From Streptococcus suis (lineage in GTDB: Bacteria; Bacillota; Bacilli; Lactobacillales; Streptococcaceae), in NCBI RefSeq assembly GCF_019856455.1, contig NZ_CP082205.1:1054001-1118000 (forward strand): a stretch of 64,000 bases of DNA, in the 5' to 3' direction. Below the pieces are notes generated by a model, which ran no database searches, was not told where the DNA came from, and was given only the letters and a program-made list of their open reading frames with translations. Shown here piece after piece: positions 16,505 to 29,048 of this stretch; within the stretch, counting starts at the first letter, position 1, and each line of letters starts with the position of its first letter. A program made the translations under genes and the position numbers.

Positions 16505-19500
16505 TTTCAAATCGTGCAGCCGAGATTGAAGCCATTACTAAACGAAATAAAGAAAAAGAAGCCTCAGCCAGAAAAGAGAATGAAGCGATTGATGTCTACA
16601 ATGCCAAAGAAATGGAACGCTATCAACGTGACTTGGCCGAGATTTCAAAAGGTGAAGAAGGTTATATTTCTGAAGCCCTTGCTCAAGCCCTCAATCTCAA
16701 TAACGGTGAACCCCAAGCACAACATGGAGCCATTACCCGAAATCCTAATCAAATCATTTCAACTGGTGATGCTATGCTGGGTGGCTACTCAAGAATATTG
16801 GATTCAACAGGATTCTTTGTCTATGATAGCTTCAAAACAGGTGAGACTCTTAGTTTTAGCTATCAAAATCTTCAAAATGCACGATTTGATGGTAAAAAGA
16901 TTAGTCGAGTGACTTACGATATTACCAACCTTGTATCACCAGCTGGAACCGATGCCGTGAAATTGGTTGTGCCAAATGATCCTACCGAAGGCTTCATTGC
17001 CTATCGAAATGACGGAAATGGTGACTGGCGAACAGACAAGATGGAGTTTCGTGTAGTTGCTAAGTATTTCTTGGAAGACGGAACGCAGGTCACCTTTTCT
17101 AAGGAGAAACCAGGAGTCTTCACGCATTCTTCCCTCAATCATAATGACATTGGTTTAGAATATGTTAAAGATTCATCTGGGAAATTTGTGCCGATTAATG
17201 GTTCAACCGTTCAAGTGACTAATGAAGGTCTAGCACGTTCTTTGGGTTCCAACCGTGCAAGTGATTTGAATTTACCTGAGGAATGGGATACCACATCAAG
17301 TCGTTATGCTTATAAAGGAGCTATTGTCTCAACAGTTACATCAGGAAATACCTACACAGTAACCTTTGGCCAAGGCGATATGCCACAGAATGTTGGATTG
17401 TCTTACTGGTTTGCCTTAAATACTCTACCAGTTGCACGTACAGTAACACCATATAGTCCCAAACCTCATGTAACGGTGGAACTTGAACCCATTCCAGAAC
17501 CTATTACGGTAACACCAGATGTCTTTACTCCTAAAACATTTACACCAGAAAAGCCTGTGACCTTCACGCCAAAACCTTTGGAAGAGGTGGTGCAGCCTAG
17601 TCTGACCTTGACCAAGGTAACCTTACCTGTTAATCCTACTCCAAAAGAACTTCCAACGCCACCACAAGTACCGACTATCCATTATCATGCGTACCGTTTG
17701 ACGACAACTCCAGAGATTATGAAAGAAGTGATCAATAGTGACCAAGCTAATCTTCATGATAAAACTGTCGCAAAAGATTCAACGGTGATTTATCCCTTAA
17801 CAGTTGATGCCTTATCGCCCAATCGTGCCCAAACGACTAGTCTCATTTTTGAGGACTACTTGCCTGCTGGTTACCTATTTGATAAGGAAACAACACAAAA
17901 AGAGAATGGAAACTATATCCTTAGCTTTGATGAGACTAAGAATTTTGTGACCTTGACCGCAAAGGAAAACTTGTTGCAGGAGGTAAATAAAGATTTAACC
18001 AAGGTTTATCAACTGACCGCTCCAAAACTCTATGGTTCTGTTCAAAATGATGGGGCAACCTATTCCAATAGTTACAAACTCCTTTTGAACAAGGGTACAA
18101 CCAATGCTTACACAGTCACTTCAAATGTTGTAACGGTTCGTACACCAGGTGATGGGGAGACAACCACACTCATTACACCAGATAAAAACAATGAAAATGC
18201 GGATAGTGTCCTCATTAATGACACGGTCGTAGCCCTTGGCACAACCAACCACTATCGTTTGACTTGGGATTTGGACCAGTATAAGGGAGATCGTTCTGCT
18301 AAAGAGACAATTGCACGAGGCTTCTTCTTTGTGGACGATTACCCAGAGGAAGTGCTTGATGTGGTGGAAAATGGGACGGCTGTTACAACCCTTGACGGTC
18401 AGAAGGTATCAGGAATTACGGTTAAAAACTATGCTTCCCTAAATGAAGCCCCTAAAGACCTTCAAGATAAATTGGCTCGTGCTAAGATTACACCGACAGG
18501 TGCCTTTCAAGTCTTTTTGCCGGATGACAACCAAGCCTTTTATGACCAGTATGTTCAAACAGGAACTTCTTTAGCTCTTTTGACCAAAATGACGGTGAAA
18601 GATAGTCTCTATGGTCAAACTAAGACCTATACAAACAAGTCTTATCAAGTTGATTTTGGAAATGGCTATGAAACCAAGGAAGTGACCAACACCCTTGTTT
18701 CTCCAGAACCCAAGAAACAGAACCTCAATAAAGACAAAGTGGATATCAATGGGAAGCCCATGCTAGTGGGAAGTCAAAATCACTATACTCTCTCATGGGA
18801 CTTGGACCAATACCGAGGGATTAAAGCAGACAACTCTCAGATTGCACAAGGTTTTTACTTTGTGGATGATTATCCAGAAGAAGCTTTACTGCCGGATGAA
18901 GCAGCTATTCAGTTTGTCACATCTGATGGTAAAACAGTTTCAGGAATCATGGTGAAGGCTTATTCTCGATTATCAGAAGCTCCTAAATCTTTACAAGAAG
19001 CCCTTTCTAAACAAAAAATTCAGCCTAAAGGAGCTTTTCAAGTTTTCATGCCTGAGGACCCACAAGTCTTTTTTGAATCTTATGTGACCAAGGGGGAGAA
19101 TATTACCATTGTCACTCCGATGACGGTTTTGGAAACCATGCTTAATTCAGGGAAGTCTTATGAAAACGTGGCCTATCAGGTGGATTTTGGCCAAGCTTAT
19201 GAAACCAATACGGTGACTAATTTCGTCCCTAAAGTAACTCCACATAAGTCTAATACCAATCAAGAAGGCATTTTAATTGATGGAAAGACTGTCCTTCCGA
19301 ATACAGTCAATTATTACAAAATTGTCTTGGATTACAGTCAATACAAGGACATGGTCGTGACGGATGATGTTCTTGCCAAGGGATTTTACATGGTAGACGA
19401 TTACCCAGAAGAAGCCCTTACCCTAAATCCTGATGGCATTCAAGTTTTGGATAAGGATGGCAATCGTGTATCTGGTATCTCTGTCAGCACCTACGCTAGT

Positions 19501-20427
19501 TTGTCAGAAGCTCCGAAAGTCGTCCAAGATGCCATGGTTAAACGTCAGTTTACACCTAAAGGAGCCATTCAAGTTCTTAGTAGCGATGATTCAAAAGCCT
19601 TTTATGATACCTATGTGAAGACTGGTCAAACCTTAGTTGTCACGCTTCCGATGACGGTAAAAAATGAGTTGACCAAAACAGGTGGTCAGTATGAAAATAC
19701 AGCCTATCAGATTGATTTTGGTTTGGCCTATGTCACGGAAACAGTGGTTAATAATGTTCCAAAATTAGACCCACAAAAAGATGTGGTGATCGACTTGTCT
19801 CATAAAGATGACAGCCTTGACGGGAAAGAAGTGGCCTTGCATCAAACCTTTAACTATCGCTTGGTTGGAGCATTGATTCCAAGTAATCGTGCGACTGATT
19901 TATTTGAATATGGTTTTGAAGATAACTATGATGAAAAGCATGATGAGTATAATGGTGTTTATCGCAGCTATCTGATGACGGATGTCATCCTCAAAGACGG
20001 TTCTGTCTTAAAAGAGGGGACAGAAGTCACGAAATATACCTTGCAACAGGTGGATACAGAAAATGGCCTAGTGTCAATTTCATTTGATAAATCCTTCTTA
20101 GAGACTATATCTGATGATTCAGCTTTTCAGGCAGATGTTTACCTGCAGATGAAACGGATTGCGACTGGTCAGGTGGAGAATACCTACCTTCATACAGTGA
20201 ATGGCTATGTCATTAGCTCAAATACAGTTGTAACACATACACCTCAACCTGAAGAACCAAGTCCAAATCAACCCACACCACCTCAACCACCAATTGAGAC
20301 TATTGAACCGCCTGTTCCAGCAAGCATTTTGCCAAATACAGGGGAACAGGAATCCCTTTTGGGCTTAATTGGAGCTGGTATTCTACTTAGTACGGCTTAT
20401 GGACTGAAGAGAAAGGAGGAGAAGTAG
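16498..20427 (+). pseudogene. Antigen I/II-family LPXTG adhesin, main part after frameshift
   Basis: In the shifted frame the coding sequence continues for about 1,300 residues: the end of the A region, a variable domain (MLGGYSRILDSTGFFVYDSF), a proline-rich region (about 17461-17680), three related C-terminal domains marked by VDDYPEEAL/VDDYPEEVL, a further C-terminal domain, and the sorting signal LPNTG followed by a hydrophobic stretch and KRKEEK. Sortase would attach the protein to the wall, where it could mediate adhesion or aggregation between mating cells. The first internal ATG is at 16612, but it lacks a signal peptide. Restoring one base gives a protein of about 1,630 residues. Confidence 0.87.
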
Positions 20428-20619
20428 ATGAATCCAAAAAGCATTTATGAAAAGGATTCAGACCAAGATGGTCTGACAGATGCTCAGGAACTAGCTTTGG
20501 GAACCAATCCGCAGTCTGTTGACACAGATGGTGATGGTCAAGCTGATTTAGAAGAGCTACAATCTGGACATTCACCACTACTCCCACAAAAGGAGTTGTG
20601 CGATGACTTGGAACTTTGA
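20428..20619 (+). CDS. Small calcium-binding-repeat protein
   Basis: A 63-residue acidic protein made of two thrombospondin-type-3/EF-like calcium loops: DSDQDGLTDAQE and DTDGDGQADLEE, joined by LGTNPQSV. It has no signal peptide. It begins right after the adhesin stop codon and its end overlaps the next gene by 17 nt, so the three are co-translated. Such repeats usually occur inside larger surface proteins, so this could be a remnant, but its conserved operon position argues for a functional gene. Confidence 0.7.
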   Translation: MNPKSIYEKDSDQDGLTDAQELALGTNPQSVDTDGDGQADLEELQSGHSPLLPQKELCDDLEL

Positions 20620-21154
20620 CACCATGAAAGAGGCTTTGTCTGAAATGGAGAAGGTCGATTACCAAGAGTTTATCAAAGCCTTTCTCTCTTTGGAATTAAG
20701 TATTTCTGATAGAACAATCCTCAATCAGGTTTATCAAGATTATATGGATGAGGATGACTTATCCTTGATTAGTGATGAGCTACGAGTTAAAGTGGATAGT
20801 TATCAGGATGAAGTACAGGCAGATATGACTGACATTCTGGAAAAGCTGTACCGAACAGGGGAAGGCTCTAGTTTTATTATGGATGTCATGTCTTCGAATA
20901 GTCTTTCTGACACGATGGATCAATATGAAATTTTGGATAGTGAAGACTATTCCTTAATCGGTCTTGAAACCTTACAGGCCATGATTCAACAGGACTTGGC
21001 CATTTCCAGTCAGGATTATTTTGGAGACTTGGTTCACCTTGCCTTGCAAAAAGATTTACTAGACCAGAAAAGTCAATTCTTACAAAACTACGTGGCTACT
21101 GTAATGGAAGGTATTCCACAAGAAAGAGACCAACGAGCCTTGGTCCTTGATTAA
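20603..21154 (+). CDS. Acidic ICE protein of unknown function (183 aa)
   Basis: A soluble, strongly acidic protein, predicted all-helical, with no signal peptide, membrane segment or recognised motif. It overlaps the calcium-repeat gene and ends 8 nt before a terminator, so it is the last gene of the promoter-B transcript before the helicase gene. No function can be assigned. Confidence 0.7.
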   Translation: MTWNFDTMKEALSEMEKVDYQEFIKAFLSLELSISDRTILNQVYQDYMDEDDLSLISDELRVKVDSYQDEVQADMTDILEKLYRTGEGSSFIMDVMSSNSLSDTMDQYEILDSEDYSLIGLETLQAMIQQDLAISSQDYFGDLVHLALQKDLLDQKSQFLQNYVATVMEGIPQERDQRALVLD

Positions 21155-21161
21155 CACAAAG

Positions 21162-21187
21162 GGCTGAGAAACACTCTCAGCCTTTTT
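21162..21187 (+). terminator. Terminator before the helicase gene
   Basis: GGCTGAG (21162-21168) pairs with CTCAGCC (21176-21182), followed by TTTTT. It lies 15 bases before the helicase start, so helicase expression needs readthrough. Confidence 0.85.
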
Positions 21188-21202
21188 AAAATGGGAGGGA
21201 AA

Positions 21203-24200
21203 ATGAATCAAGAAGTCTTACTACAAATGATGAGAGCCACCATTCCTCGTGATAGGGCCCTGCTTGAGGCATTTTTATATTACCAAGCAGAGCATTTTGA
21301 TGAGGAGTGGAATAGTCTTATTCGTCAGTTTTTGACCAATAGGCAGGAATTCAAAAGATCTGTTCAGGTACTTCACTTTGAGACAGATGTTTCAGCTTTT
21401 GTCCAGGCTAGTCCTTATGATACTGCTCATGATCTATTGACCTATACACAAGTATTCGGCCAAACTGGTCTCCAAAAACTTGACCAACTATCGCCGTCTG
21501 AAAAAGACTTGGTGATTGAAGTGGCCTTGTTCAATCTGGCCACTCGTTTTCAACTATTAGACTCAAATGGACACTACCAAACTATTTCACCAGATTCTCT
21601 ATTACAAAAGAGTAGGGGAGCTAATTTGGTCAATGTTTATCGTGTGGCTAATAATTTAGCGGATCGTATTAGCCGAGATATTGAACAGTTTCTCTTAACT
21701 TACGAGCCTGAGCTTGAAACAAGAGCTGATGAAACTATTCTAGAAAATGAAGAAACTATTGATGAGCACAAAACAAGTGTTCATCAAGCAATATCTTTTC
21801 GAGAAGAGGGCTCTCTGGTTATTGCTAGTTTAGATGTAGATTTGTCTCAACTAGATGTTCAAACAGGAAAAACCAGTCATCTGCCTGCTTATGAAGAGTT
21901 ATCTTTACGACGTAAATTTGAGATTCTAACATATTTTGACCAAATTCGAAATGAACGTTCCAAAGTCGCAAGTTTTAGACGAGGTGATTTTGATACTGAG
22001 ATGGAAATGACACCAATCTTTGAGGGCGAGGAGTTACTTACCTATCTAGAGGCTGATGGTAGTCCCTATGAGTTGAAACGAACGCTGACTACAGTCGAAG
22101 AAAAGGAATTAGAAAAAATTGGACAAGCCATTAGGATAGAAAATCAAGAAAAATTGACTCAGCTAGGGATTGAGCTATCTCAGTTTGAATCAGACCAAGT
22201 CGGTATTTTATTGGATGCGGCAGGTCGTTTTCGTTTAAAAAATGCGGACCTTGCTTTACTAGGTGGTTATCCCAAAGCCTCGGTAACTCAACTAGCCCTT
22301 GCGACAGAACTACTCCAAATGGGACTAAGTCATGAAAAGGTTGAATTTTTCTTTGGTAGTCAGCTTTCCATTGAAGAGTTGCGACAAGTTGCCTACGCCT
22401 TTTTACACCAAGAACTCAGTAGAGAAGATGCGGAGTATTTTGAAAAAGATAAGGGCAACCAGCCAGATTTGACCTTTAGAAATTGGAAGAACAAGCTAGA
22501 GAAAGCTGAGACGAAAGTAGTAGTTGATGAAGAATTTGCGGAAAGTCCACTAGTCCAGAGAGTATTGGACACTTATCCTCTGGGGTCATTGGTTTCCTAT
22601 AAGGGACAGGACTTTGAGGTCATGTCGGTCAGCGATGCTCGATTGAACGGTTTGATTCGGATTGAGTTAGTTAATGACTTTTCGGATATCATTGAACAAA
22701 ATCCAGTTCTTTATGTGAGGACCTGGGAAGAAGTCAGTCAGGCACTTCATCAGCCAAAGGCAGAACCACAAACAGAGTTAGAAGAAGCGGACCAAGAACT
22801 AAATCTTTTTTCATTTCTGGAAGAGGAGCCAGTTCAGAGTATTGGACTATTGGAACCCGATGGTTCTGAAAAAGGTCATAACGATATTGATCTTGAAGAA
22901 ACAGATAGTCAAATTCCTGAAGAGGTAGTCGTCGAAACAATTCCAGAGATTCCAGTAATGGACTTTTATTTTCCAGAAGATATGACGGACTTTTATCCAA
23001 AGACTGCTAGAGATAAGGTTGAGACAAACATTGCGGCTATTCGTTTGGTAAAAAAACTAGAAGTAGAGCACCGCAATGCTTTACCAAGTGAACAAGAACT
23101 CCTTGCCAAGTATGTAGGCTGGGGTGGACTAGCCAATGAATTTTTTGATGACTATAATCCAAAATTTTCTAAGGAACGAGAAGAACTGAAAAGCCTAGTC
23201 ACAGATAAAGAGTATTCGGATATGAAACAGTCCTCTCTGACAGCCTATTATACAGACCCTGCCCTTATCCGTCAGATGTGGGATAAGTTGGAAAGTGATG
23301 GCTTTACAGGTGGCAAAATCCTAGATCCTTCCATGGGAACAGGGAATTTTTTTGCAGCAATGCCCAAACACTTAAGAGAAAAGAGTGAGTTATATGGTGT
23401 GGAATTAGATACCATTACAGGAGCTATTGCCAAACACCTTCATCCCAATAGTCACATTGAAATTAAGGGCTTTGAGACGGTGGCTTTTAACGATAATAGT
23501 TTTGATTTGGTGATTTCAAATGTGCCTTTTGCCAATATACGAATTGCGGATAACAGGTACGATAGGCCTTACATGATTCATGACTACTTTGTCAAAAAGT
23601 CACTTGGTTTGGTCCATGATGGTGGACAAGTAGCGATTATCTCTTCCACAGGAACTATGGATAAGCGAACAGAAAACATTTTACAAGATATTCGTGAGAC
23701 AACTGAATTTCTTGGTGGGGTTCGACTGCCTGATTCTGCCTTTAAGGCCATTGCAGGAACGAGTGTCACAACGGATATGTTATTCTTCCAGAAAAACTTA
23801 GACAAGGGATATGTGGCAGACGACTTAGCCTTTTCAGGTTCCATTCGTTATGATAAGGATAGTCGCATTTGGCTCAATCCTTACTTTGATGGAGAATACA
23901 ATAGCCAAGTGCTAGGAACCTACGAGGTCAGAAATTTTAACGGAGGAACACTTTCTGTTAAGGGGACTAGTGATGACTTGATTGCAAGTGTTGAAGCAGC
24001 TCTACATCAAGTAAAAGCCCCAAGAGAGATTGATAGAAAAGAGGTCATCATTAACCCAGATGTGTTGATCAAACAAGTCATTGATACCTCCATTCCAGTT
24101 GAAATGAGGGAGAATCTGGGTCAGTACAGTTTTGGTTACCAGGGTGCTACAGTTTACTATCGAGATAATAAAGGCATTCGAGTCGGAACCAAGACGGAAG

Positions 24201-26653
24201 AAATCAGTTACTATGTCGATGAAGAGGGCAACTTTAAAGCATGGGACACCAAACATTCTCAAAAGCAGATTGATCGCTTTAATGCCTTAGAAGTGACTGA
24301 TAACACTGCTCTGGATGTCTATGTGACCGATGATGCAGCCAAACGTGGTCAGTTTAAGGGGTATTATAAAAAGACAGTTTTCTATGAAACTCCTTTGTCT
24401 GATAAAGAAGTGGCACGAATCAAAGGAATGGTGGACATTCGCAATGCTTACCAAGAGGTCATTGCCATTCAACGCTATTATGACTATGATAAGGTGACAT
24501 TTAACCACTTGTTAGGCAAACTCAATCGTGCCTATGATAGCTTTGTCAATCGCTATGGGTATTTGAATAGTGCTGTGAACCGCAATCTTTTTGATAGTGA
24601 TGATAAGTATTCACTTCTTGCCAGTTTGGAAGATGAAAGTCTGGATCCAAGTGGAAAGTCTGTTACGTATACCAAATCCCTTGCCTTTGAGAGGGCTCTA
24701 GTGCGTCCCGAAAGAGAGGTTAAAAAGGTACATACTGCCCTTGATGCCTTAAATTCGAGCTTGGCAGATGGTCGAGGTGTTGATTTCGCTTATATGATGT
24801 CCATCTATCAGGTTGAATCAAAGATGACCTTGATTGAGGAATTAGGTGACCTCATTATGCCTGATCCTGAGAAGTATTTGAATGGGGAGCTGTCCTATGT
24901 TTCTCGCCAAGACTTCCTGTCAGGTGATGTCGTCACTAAGTTAGAAGTGGTGGACCTACTCGTCAAACAAGACAATCGTGACTTTAACTGGACGCATTTT
25001 GCAGGACTTCTAGAAGCGGTTAAACCAGCACGTATTACCTTGGCAGACATTGATTATCGGATTGGTTCACGCTGGATTCCCTTGTCTGTTTACGGAAAAT
25101 TTGCCCAAGAAACCTTTATGGGGAAAGGCTATGAACTGTCAGACCAAGAAGTAGCAACAGTCCTTGAAGTCAGTCCCATTGACGGGGTTATCACTTACCA
25201 ATCTAAGTTTGCCTACACCTATTCCAACGCAACGGATAGGAGTTTAGGTGTACCAGGTTCTCGTTATGATAGTGGTCGTAAAATATTTGAAAATCTCCTG
25301 AATTCCAATCAACCAACCATCACAAAACAAATTGTCGAAGGGGATAAGAAAAAGAATGTGACAGATGTAGAGAAAACAACGGTCCTGCGTGCCAAGGAAA
25401 CACACCTACAAGAACTCTTTCAAGATTTTGTAGCAAAATATCCAGAAGTCCAACAAATGATTGAAGACACATATAATAGGCTTTACAATCGTACAGTATC
25501 AAAGTCCTATGATGGTAGCCATTTAACCATTGATGGACTTGCCCAGAATATCTCCTTACGTCCCCACCAAAAGAATGCCATTCAACGGATTGTGGAAGAA
25601 AAACGAGCTCTACTCGCCCATGAGGTAGGGTCTGGAAAAACCTTGACCATGCTTGGAGCTGGTTTCAAGTTGAAAGAACTAGGAATGGTACATAAACCAC
25701 TTTATGTGGTGCCGTCTAGTTTAACTGCTCAGTTTGGTCAAGAAATCATGAAATTTTTCCCAACTAAGAAAGTTTATGTGACCACCAAGAAGGACTTTGT
25801 CAAAGCCAAACGTAAGCAGTTCGTATCACGTATTATCACAGGCGACTATGATGCCATTGTCATTGGAGATTCCCAGTTTGAAAAAATACCGATGAGTCGA
25901 GAGAAGCAGGTTACCTATATCAATGACAAGCTGGAGCAACTCAGAGAAATCAAACTAGGAAGTGATTCTGATTATACGGTCAAAGAAGCAGAGCGTTCAA
26001 TCAAGGGACTAGAGCACCAGTTGGAAGAACTCCAAAAACTAGAGCGAGATACCTTTATTGAATTTGAAAACCTTGGAATTGATTTTCTTTTTGTGGATGA
26101 GGCTCATCATTTCAAGAATATCCGTCCAATCACTGGACTTGGGAATGTCGCGGGAATCACCAATACCACTTCAAAAAAGAACGTAGACATGGAGATGAAG
26201 GTGAGACAGGTTCAGGCAGAGCATGGCGATAGAAATGTCGTTTTTGCGACAGGAACACCAGTTTCTAACTCCATCAGTGAACTTTTCACCATGATGAATT
26301 ACATTCAGCCCGATGTTTTGGAACGATATCAGGTATCCAATTTTGACTCATGGGTTGGGGCTTTTGGGAATATCGAAAACTCTATGGAACTAGCCCCGAC
26401 AGGAGATAAGTACCAACCCAAGAAACGGTTCAAGAAATTTGTCAACCTTCCTGAACTCATGCGAATCTACAAGGAAACTGCCGATATTCAGACCTCAGAC
26501 ATGCTTGATTTACCAGTACCTGAAGCTAAGATTATTGCGGTGGAAAGCGAGTTAACGCAAGCTCAGAAATACTATTTGGAAGAGCTGGTAAAGCGTTCAG
26601 ACGTTATCAAGTCAGGTAGTGTTGATCCAAGTAGAGATAACATGCTTAAAATC
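21203..26653 (+). CDS. Giant DNA methylase-SNF2 helicase, exon 1
   Basis: First 1,817 codons of a protein of about 2,274 residues once the group II intron is removed. After a long N-terminal region of unknown role there is an N6-adenine methylase-like domain (ILDPSMGTGNFF near residue 706; SNVPF near 771, in place of the usual NPPY/F), then a DEAD/SNF2 motor with Walker A AHEVGSGKT near 1,473, DEAH box VDEAHHFKN near 1,631 and FATGTPVSNS. Such proteins are conserved in this ICE family; roles in protecting or processing incoming DNA are suggested but unproven. ATG 21203 follows GGGAGGGA. The reading frame breaks only because of the intron. Confidence 0.9.
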
Positions 26654-27162
26654 GTGCGCTGTTAAGCGTAAAAATGTATCTCCCTCGCAGAGGGATATTA
26701 TTGAAAGTAAATAATAGGAACAACTAACTAACCTAGCGGGGAAACCCAAAGGGGACAATAGCATGTTAGTAAAGCGGATAAGGAGTGAGTTACAACGCTT
26801 TGATGTGCCGCAAGTTCCGTAACCTATGGTTAAGGCTAAACTGCTTGAACATCAATTCTGACTAGGTGCAAAGCATCGCCCATCGGAAAGTAACTGAGAC
26901 CGATGTTACTGTATATTCGTTGTTGTGATTTTGGACGAATAACTTTCTACAGTAAAAGAGCATACGATAAGTATGAATAAAGGAATGAGTGAGGAACCTA
27001 AGGGTTACTAGAACGTACATTTTTAACGAATAGCAGGATTGCCTAAGAGGGGAGACCCTTATGGTAACGGAGTCACCGTAGTAGTTTGAGCAAGGGAAAA
27101 CCTTGTACATGGCGAAGGGTGACAGGTAATTTCGATTAGTTAGAAAGGATTAGGTGCGTGAG

Positions 27163-28941
27163 ATGCGTACAGCCAAAACTATTTTAACAGTCATTCATGA
27201 ACGTGGAAAACAAGATAAACCACTTGAAAGGGTTTATAAATTACTATTTAATCGTGAATTGTATCTAATAGCCTATGCAAAGTTATACCCGAATAACGGA
27301 GCAATGACAAAGGGTGTTACAGAGGAAACGATTGATGGTATGTCTATTCAAAAAATAGATAGGATTATTGAACAATTAAGACGAGAAACCTATTACTGGA
27401 GACCAGCTAGGAGAGAGTACATTCCTAAAAAGAATGGAAAACACCGTCCTTTGGGAATACCAGTATGGAGTGATAAACTTCTTCAGGAAGTGATTCGCAT
27501 GATATTAGAAGCCTATTATGAGCCACAATTTAGTGAACATTCTCATGGTTTTAGACCAAAAAGAGGGTGTCATACAGCTTTACAAGAAATTCAGACTTGG
27601 AAAGGGACACGTTGGTTCATAGAAGGAGATATCTCTAGTTATTTTGACACGATTGACCACGATGTATTAATCACTATGTTGTCTAGACAAATTCAGGATG
27701 GTCGGTTTATTAGGCTTATCAAAAATATGCTTGAGGCAGGATATCTTGATGATTGGAAGTTTCACAAGACTATTAGTGGAACACCGCAAGGTGGAGTTAT
27801 TAGTCCTTTATTAGCTAATATCTATTTACATCAATTTGATAAGTGGGTCGGTGAAGAACTGATACCTCAATATACAAGAGGTAAAAAGCAGAAAGCAAAC
27901 TCAGCCTATAATCGTTTGAGTAGAAGAATTAAATGCTATCAGGATAAAGGAGATTATAAAAAAGCTCATCAGTTAATTGTTGAGAGAAGAAATCTCCCTT
28001 CAGTTGATACTTATGATACCAGCTATCGGAGATTAAGATATGTTCGGTATGCGGATGACTTTATTCTAGGCTTTACAGGTTCAAAAGCTGAGGCAAAGGC
28101 TATAAAGAAGCAAATTGGAGACTTTTTAAATACTAAGTTATCTTTGGAACTTTCTCAAGAAAAGACTTTGATTACCCATGCGACTGGAGAATCAGCTAAA
28201 TTTCTGGGATATGAGATAAAAGCACAACGTGTCAATGATTATATTGATAACAAAGGGAGACGGAGTGCCAATGGTGTTATCGCATTATTTGTACCTGCAT
28301 CAGTTATTGAAAGCAAATGCCGCCAATACATGAAAAATGGTAAAGCTATTCATCGTAATAACTTATTGCAGGATGATGACTTTAGTATCGTTCAAACTTA
28401 CCAACAAGAATATAGAGGGCTGGTTCAATATTATATATTGGCACAAAATTTGTCATGGTTCTCAAAAGTCTATTGGTATATGGAAACATCACTCCTTAAA
28501 ACATTAGCATTTAAACATAAGTCATCCATTAATAAAATGTTAGCTAAATATAAGACTACCACAACTAGCACGAATGGCCGAACTGTGCCGTGTTTACAGG
28601 TAGTTGTGCCTCGAGAAGATAAACCTCCTCTAGTTGCAACGTGGGGTGGCATTTCACTTTCTTATAAAAAGAAAACTGTAATAGAAGATGCTCCGTATCA
28701 AGTTTATGGTGGTCGAACAGAGCTTATCAAGCGATTACTCGCAAATAAGTGTGAGCTATGTGGAAGTGAGGAGAACATAGAGGTACATCATATCAGAAAA
28801 TTAGCAGACTTGAACAAACACAATGGGAAATTAGTTCCAAAGTGGAAAGAAGTCATGTCAGCAAGACGTCGAAAAACGCTAGTGACCTGTCGGGATTGTC
28901 ACCATGCGATACATAATGGTTCAATAAATACACGTTTATGA
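27163..28941 (+). CDS. ltrA: Group II intron reverse transcriptase/maturase with HNH endonuclease
   Basis: The intron-encoded protein aids splicing and copies the intron into new DNA sites. Reverse transcriptase blocks are present (GIPVWSDKLLQEVIRMIL, HGFRPKRGCHTAL, GTPQGGVISPLLANIYL, and the catalytic RYADDF), then the maturase region, then a zinc-binding HNH nuclease (CELCGSEENIEVHHI, CRDCHHAIH). About 592 residues, intact. GTG 27154 is an alternative start. The intact HNH domain indicates a mobility-competent intron. Confidence 0.93.
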   Translation: MRTAKTILTVIHERGKQDKPLERVYKLLFNRELYLIAYAKLYPNNGAMTKGVTEETIDGMSIQKIDRIIEQLRRETYYWRPARREYIPKKNGKHRPLGIPVWSDKLLQEVIRMILEAYYEPQFSEHSHGFRPKRGCHTALQEIQTWKGTRWFIEGDISSYFDTIDHDVLITMLSRQIQDGRFIRLIKNMLEAGYLDDWKFHKTISGTPQGGVISPLLANIYLHQFDKWVGEELIPQYTRGKKQKANSAYNRLSRRIKCYQDKGDYKKAHQLIVERRNLPSVDTYDTSYRRLRYVRYADDFILGFTGSKAEAKAIKKQIGDFLNTKLSLELSQEKTLITHATGESAKFLGYEIKAQRVNDYIDNKGRRSANGVIALFVPASVIESKCRQYMKNGKAIHRNNLLQDDDFSIVQTYQQEYRGLVQYYILAQNLSWFSKVYWYMETSLLKTLAFKHKSSINKMLAKYKTTTTSTNGRTVPCLQVVVPREDKPPLVATWGGISLSYKKKTVIEDAPYQVYGGRTELIKRLLANKCELCGSEENIEVHHIRKLADLNKHNGKLVPKWKEVMSARRRKTLVTCRDCHHAIHNGSINTRL

Positions 28942-28956
28942 AATGAAATTACTGGA

Positions 28957-28990
28957 GAGCCGGATGATGCGAAAGTATCATGTCCGGTTC
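28957..28990 (+). ncRNA. Group II intron domain V
   Basis: A 34-base hairpin opening GAGCCGGATGATGC, with a GAAA tetraloop and closing with GTCCGGTTC, matches the size and shape of the catalytic domain V. The remaining ~50 bases before 29048 form domain VI. Confidence 0.85.
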
Positions 28991-29048
28991 GGTGGGGGGA
29001 TAATGGAAAAGGGGTCGCAATGACTACCTCGCTAGTATCCTACCCTAC

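Larger units (their letters stand above)
26654..29048 (+). mobile_element. Group II intron in the helicase gene
   Basis: The 2,395-base intron begins with GTGCG, encodes a reverse transcriptase, and ends in AC after a domain V hairpin. Removing it joins AAA-ATC to ACA-GGT-GAA, giving KITGEARKLAIDM, the expected helicase sequence. The exon bases ATGCTT and AAAATC just before the insertion are complementary to AAGCAT (26871-26876) and GATTTT (26937-26942) in the intron, the expected EBS2 and EBS1 pairings. It therefore looks able to splice and home. Confidence 0.93.

Noticed and set aside
26862..27110. Minus-strand open frame in the group II intron
   Set aside because: The region is intron RNA domain I, including the exon-binding loops; the frame is incidental.
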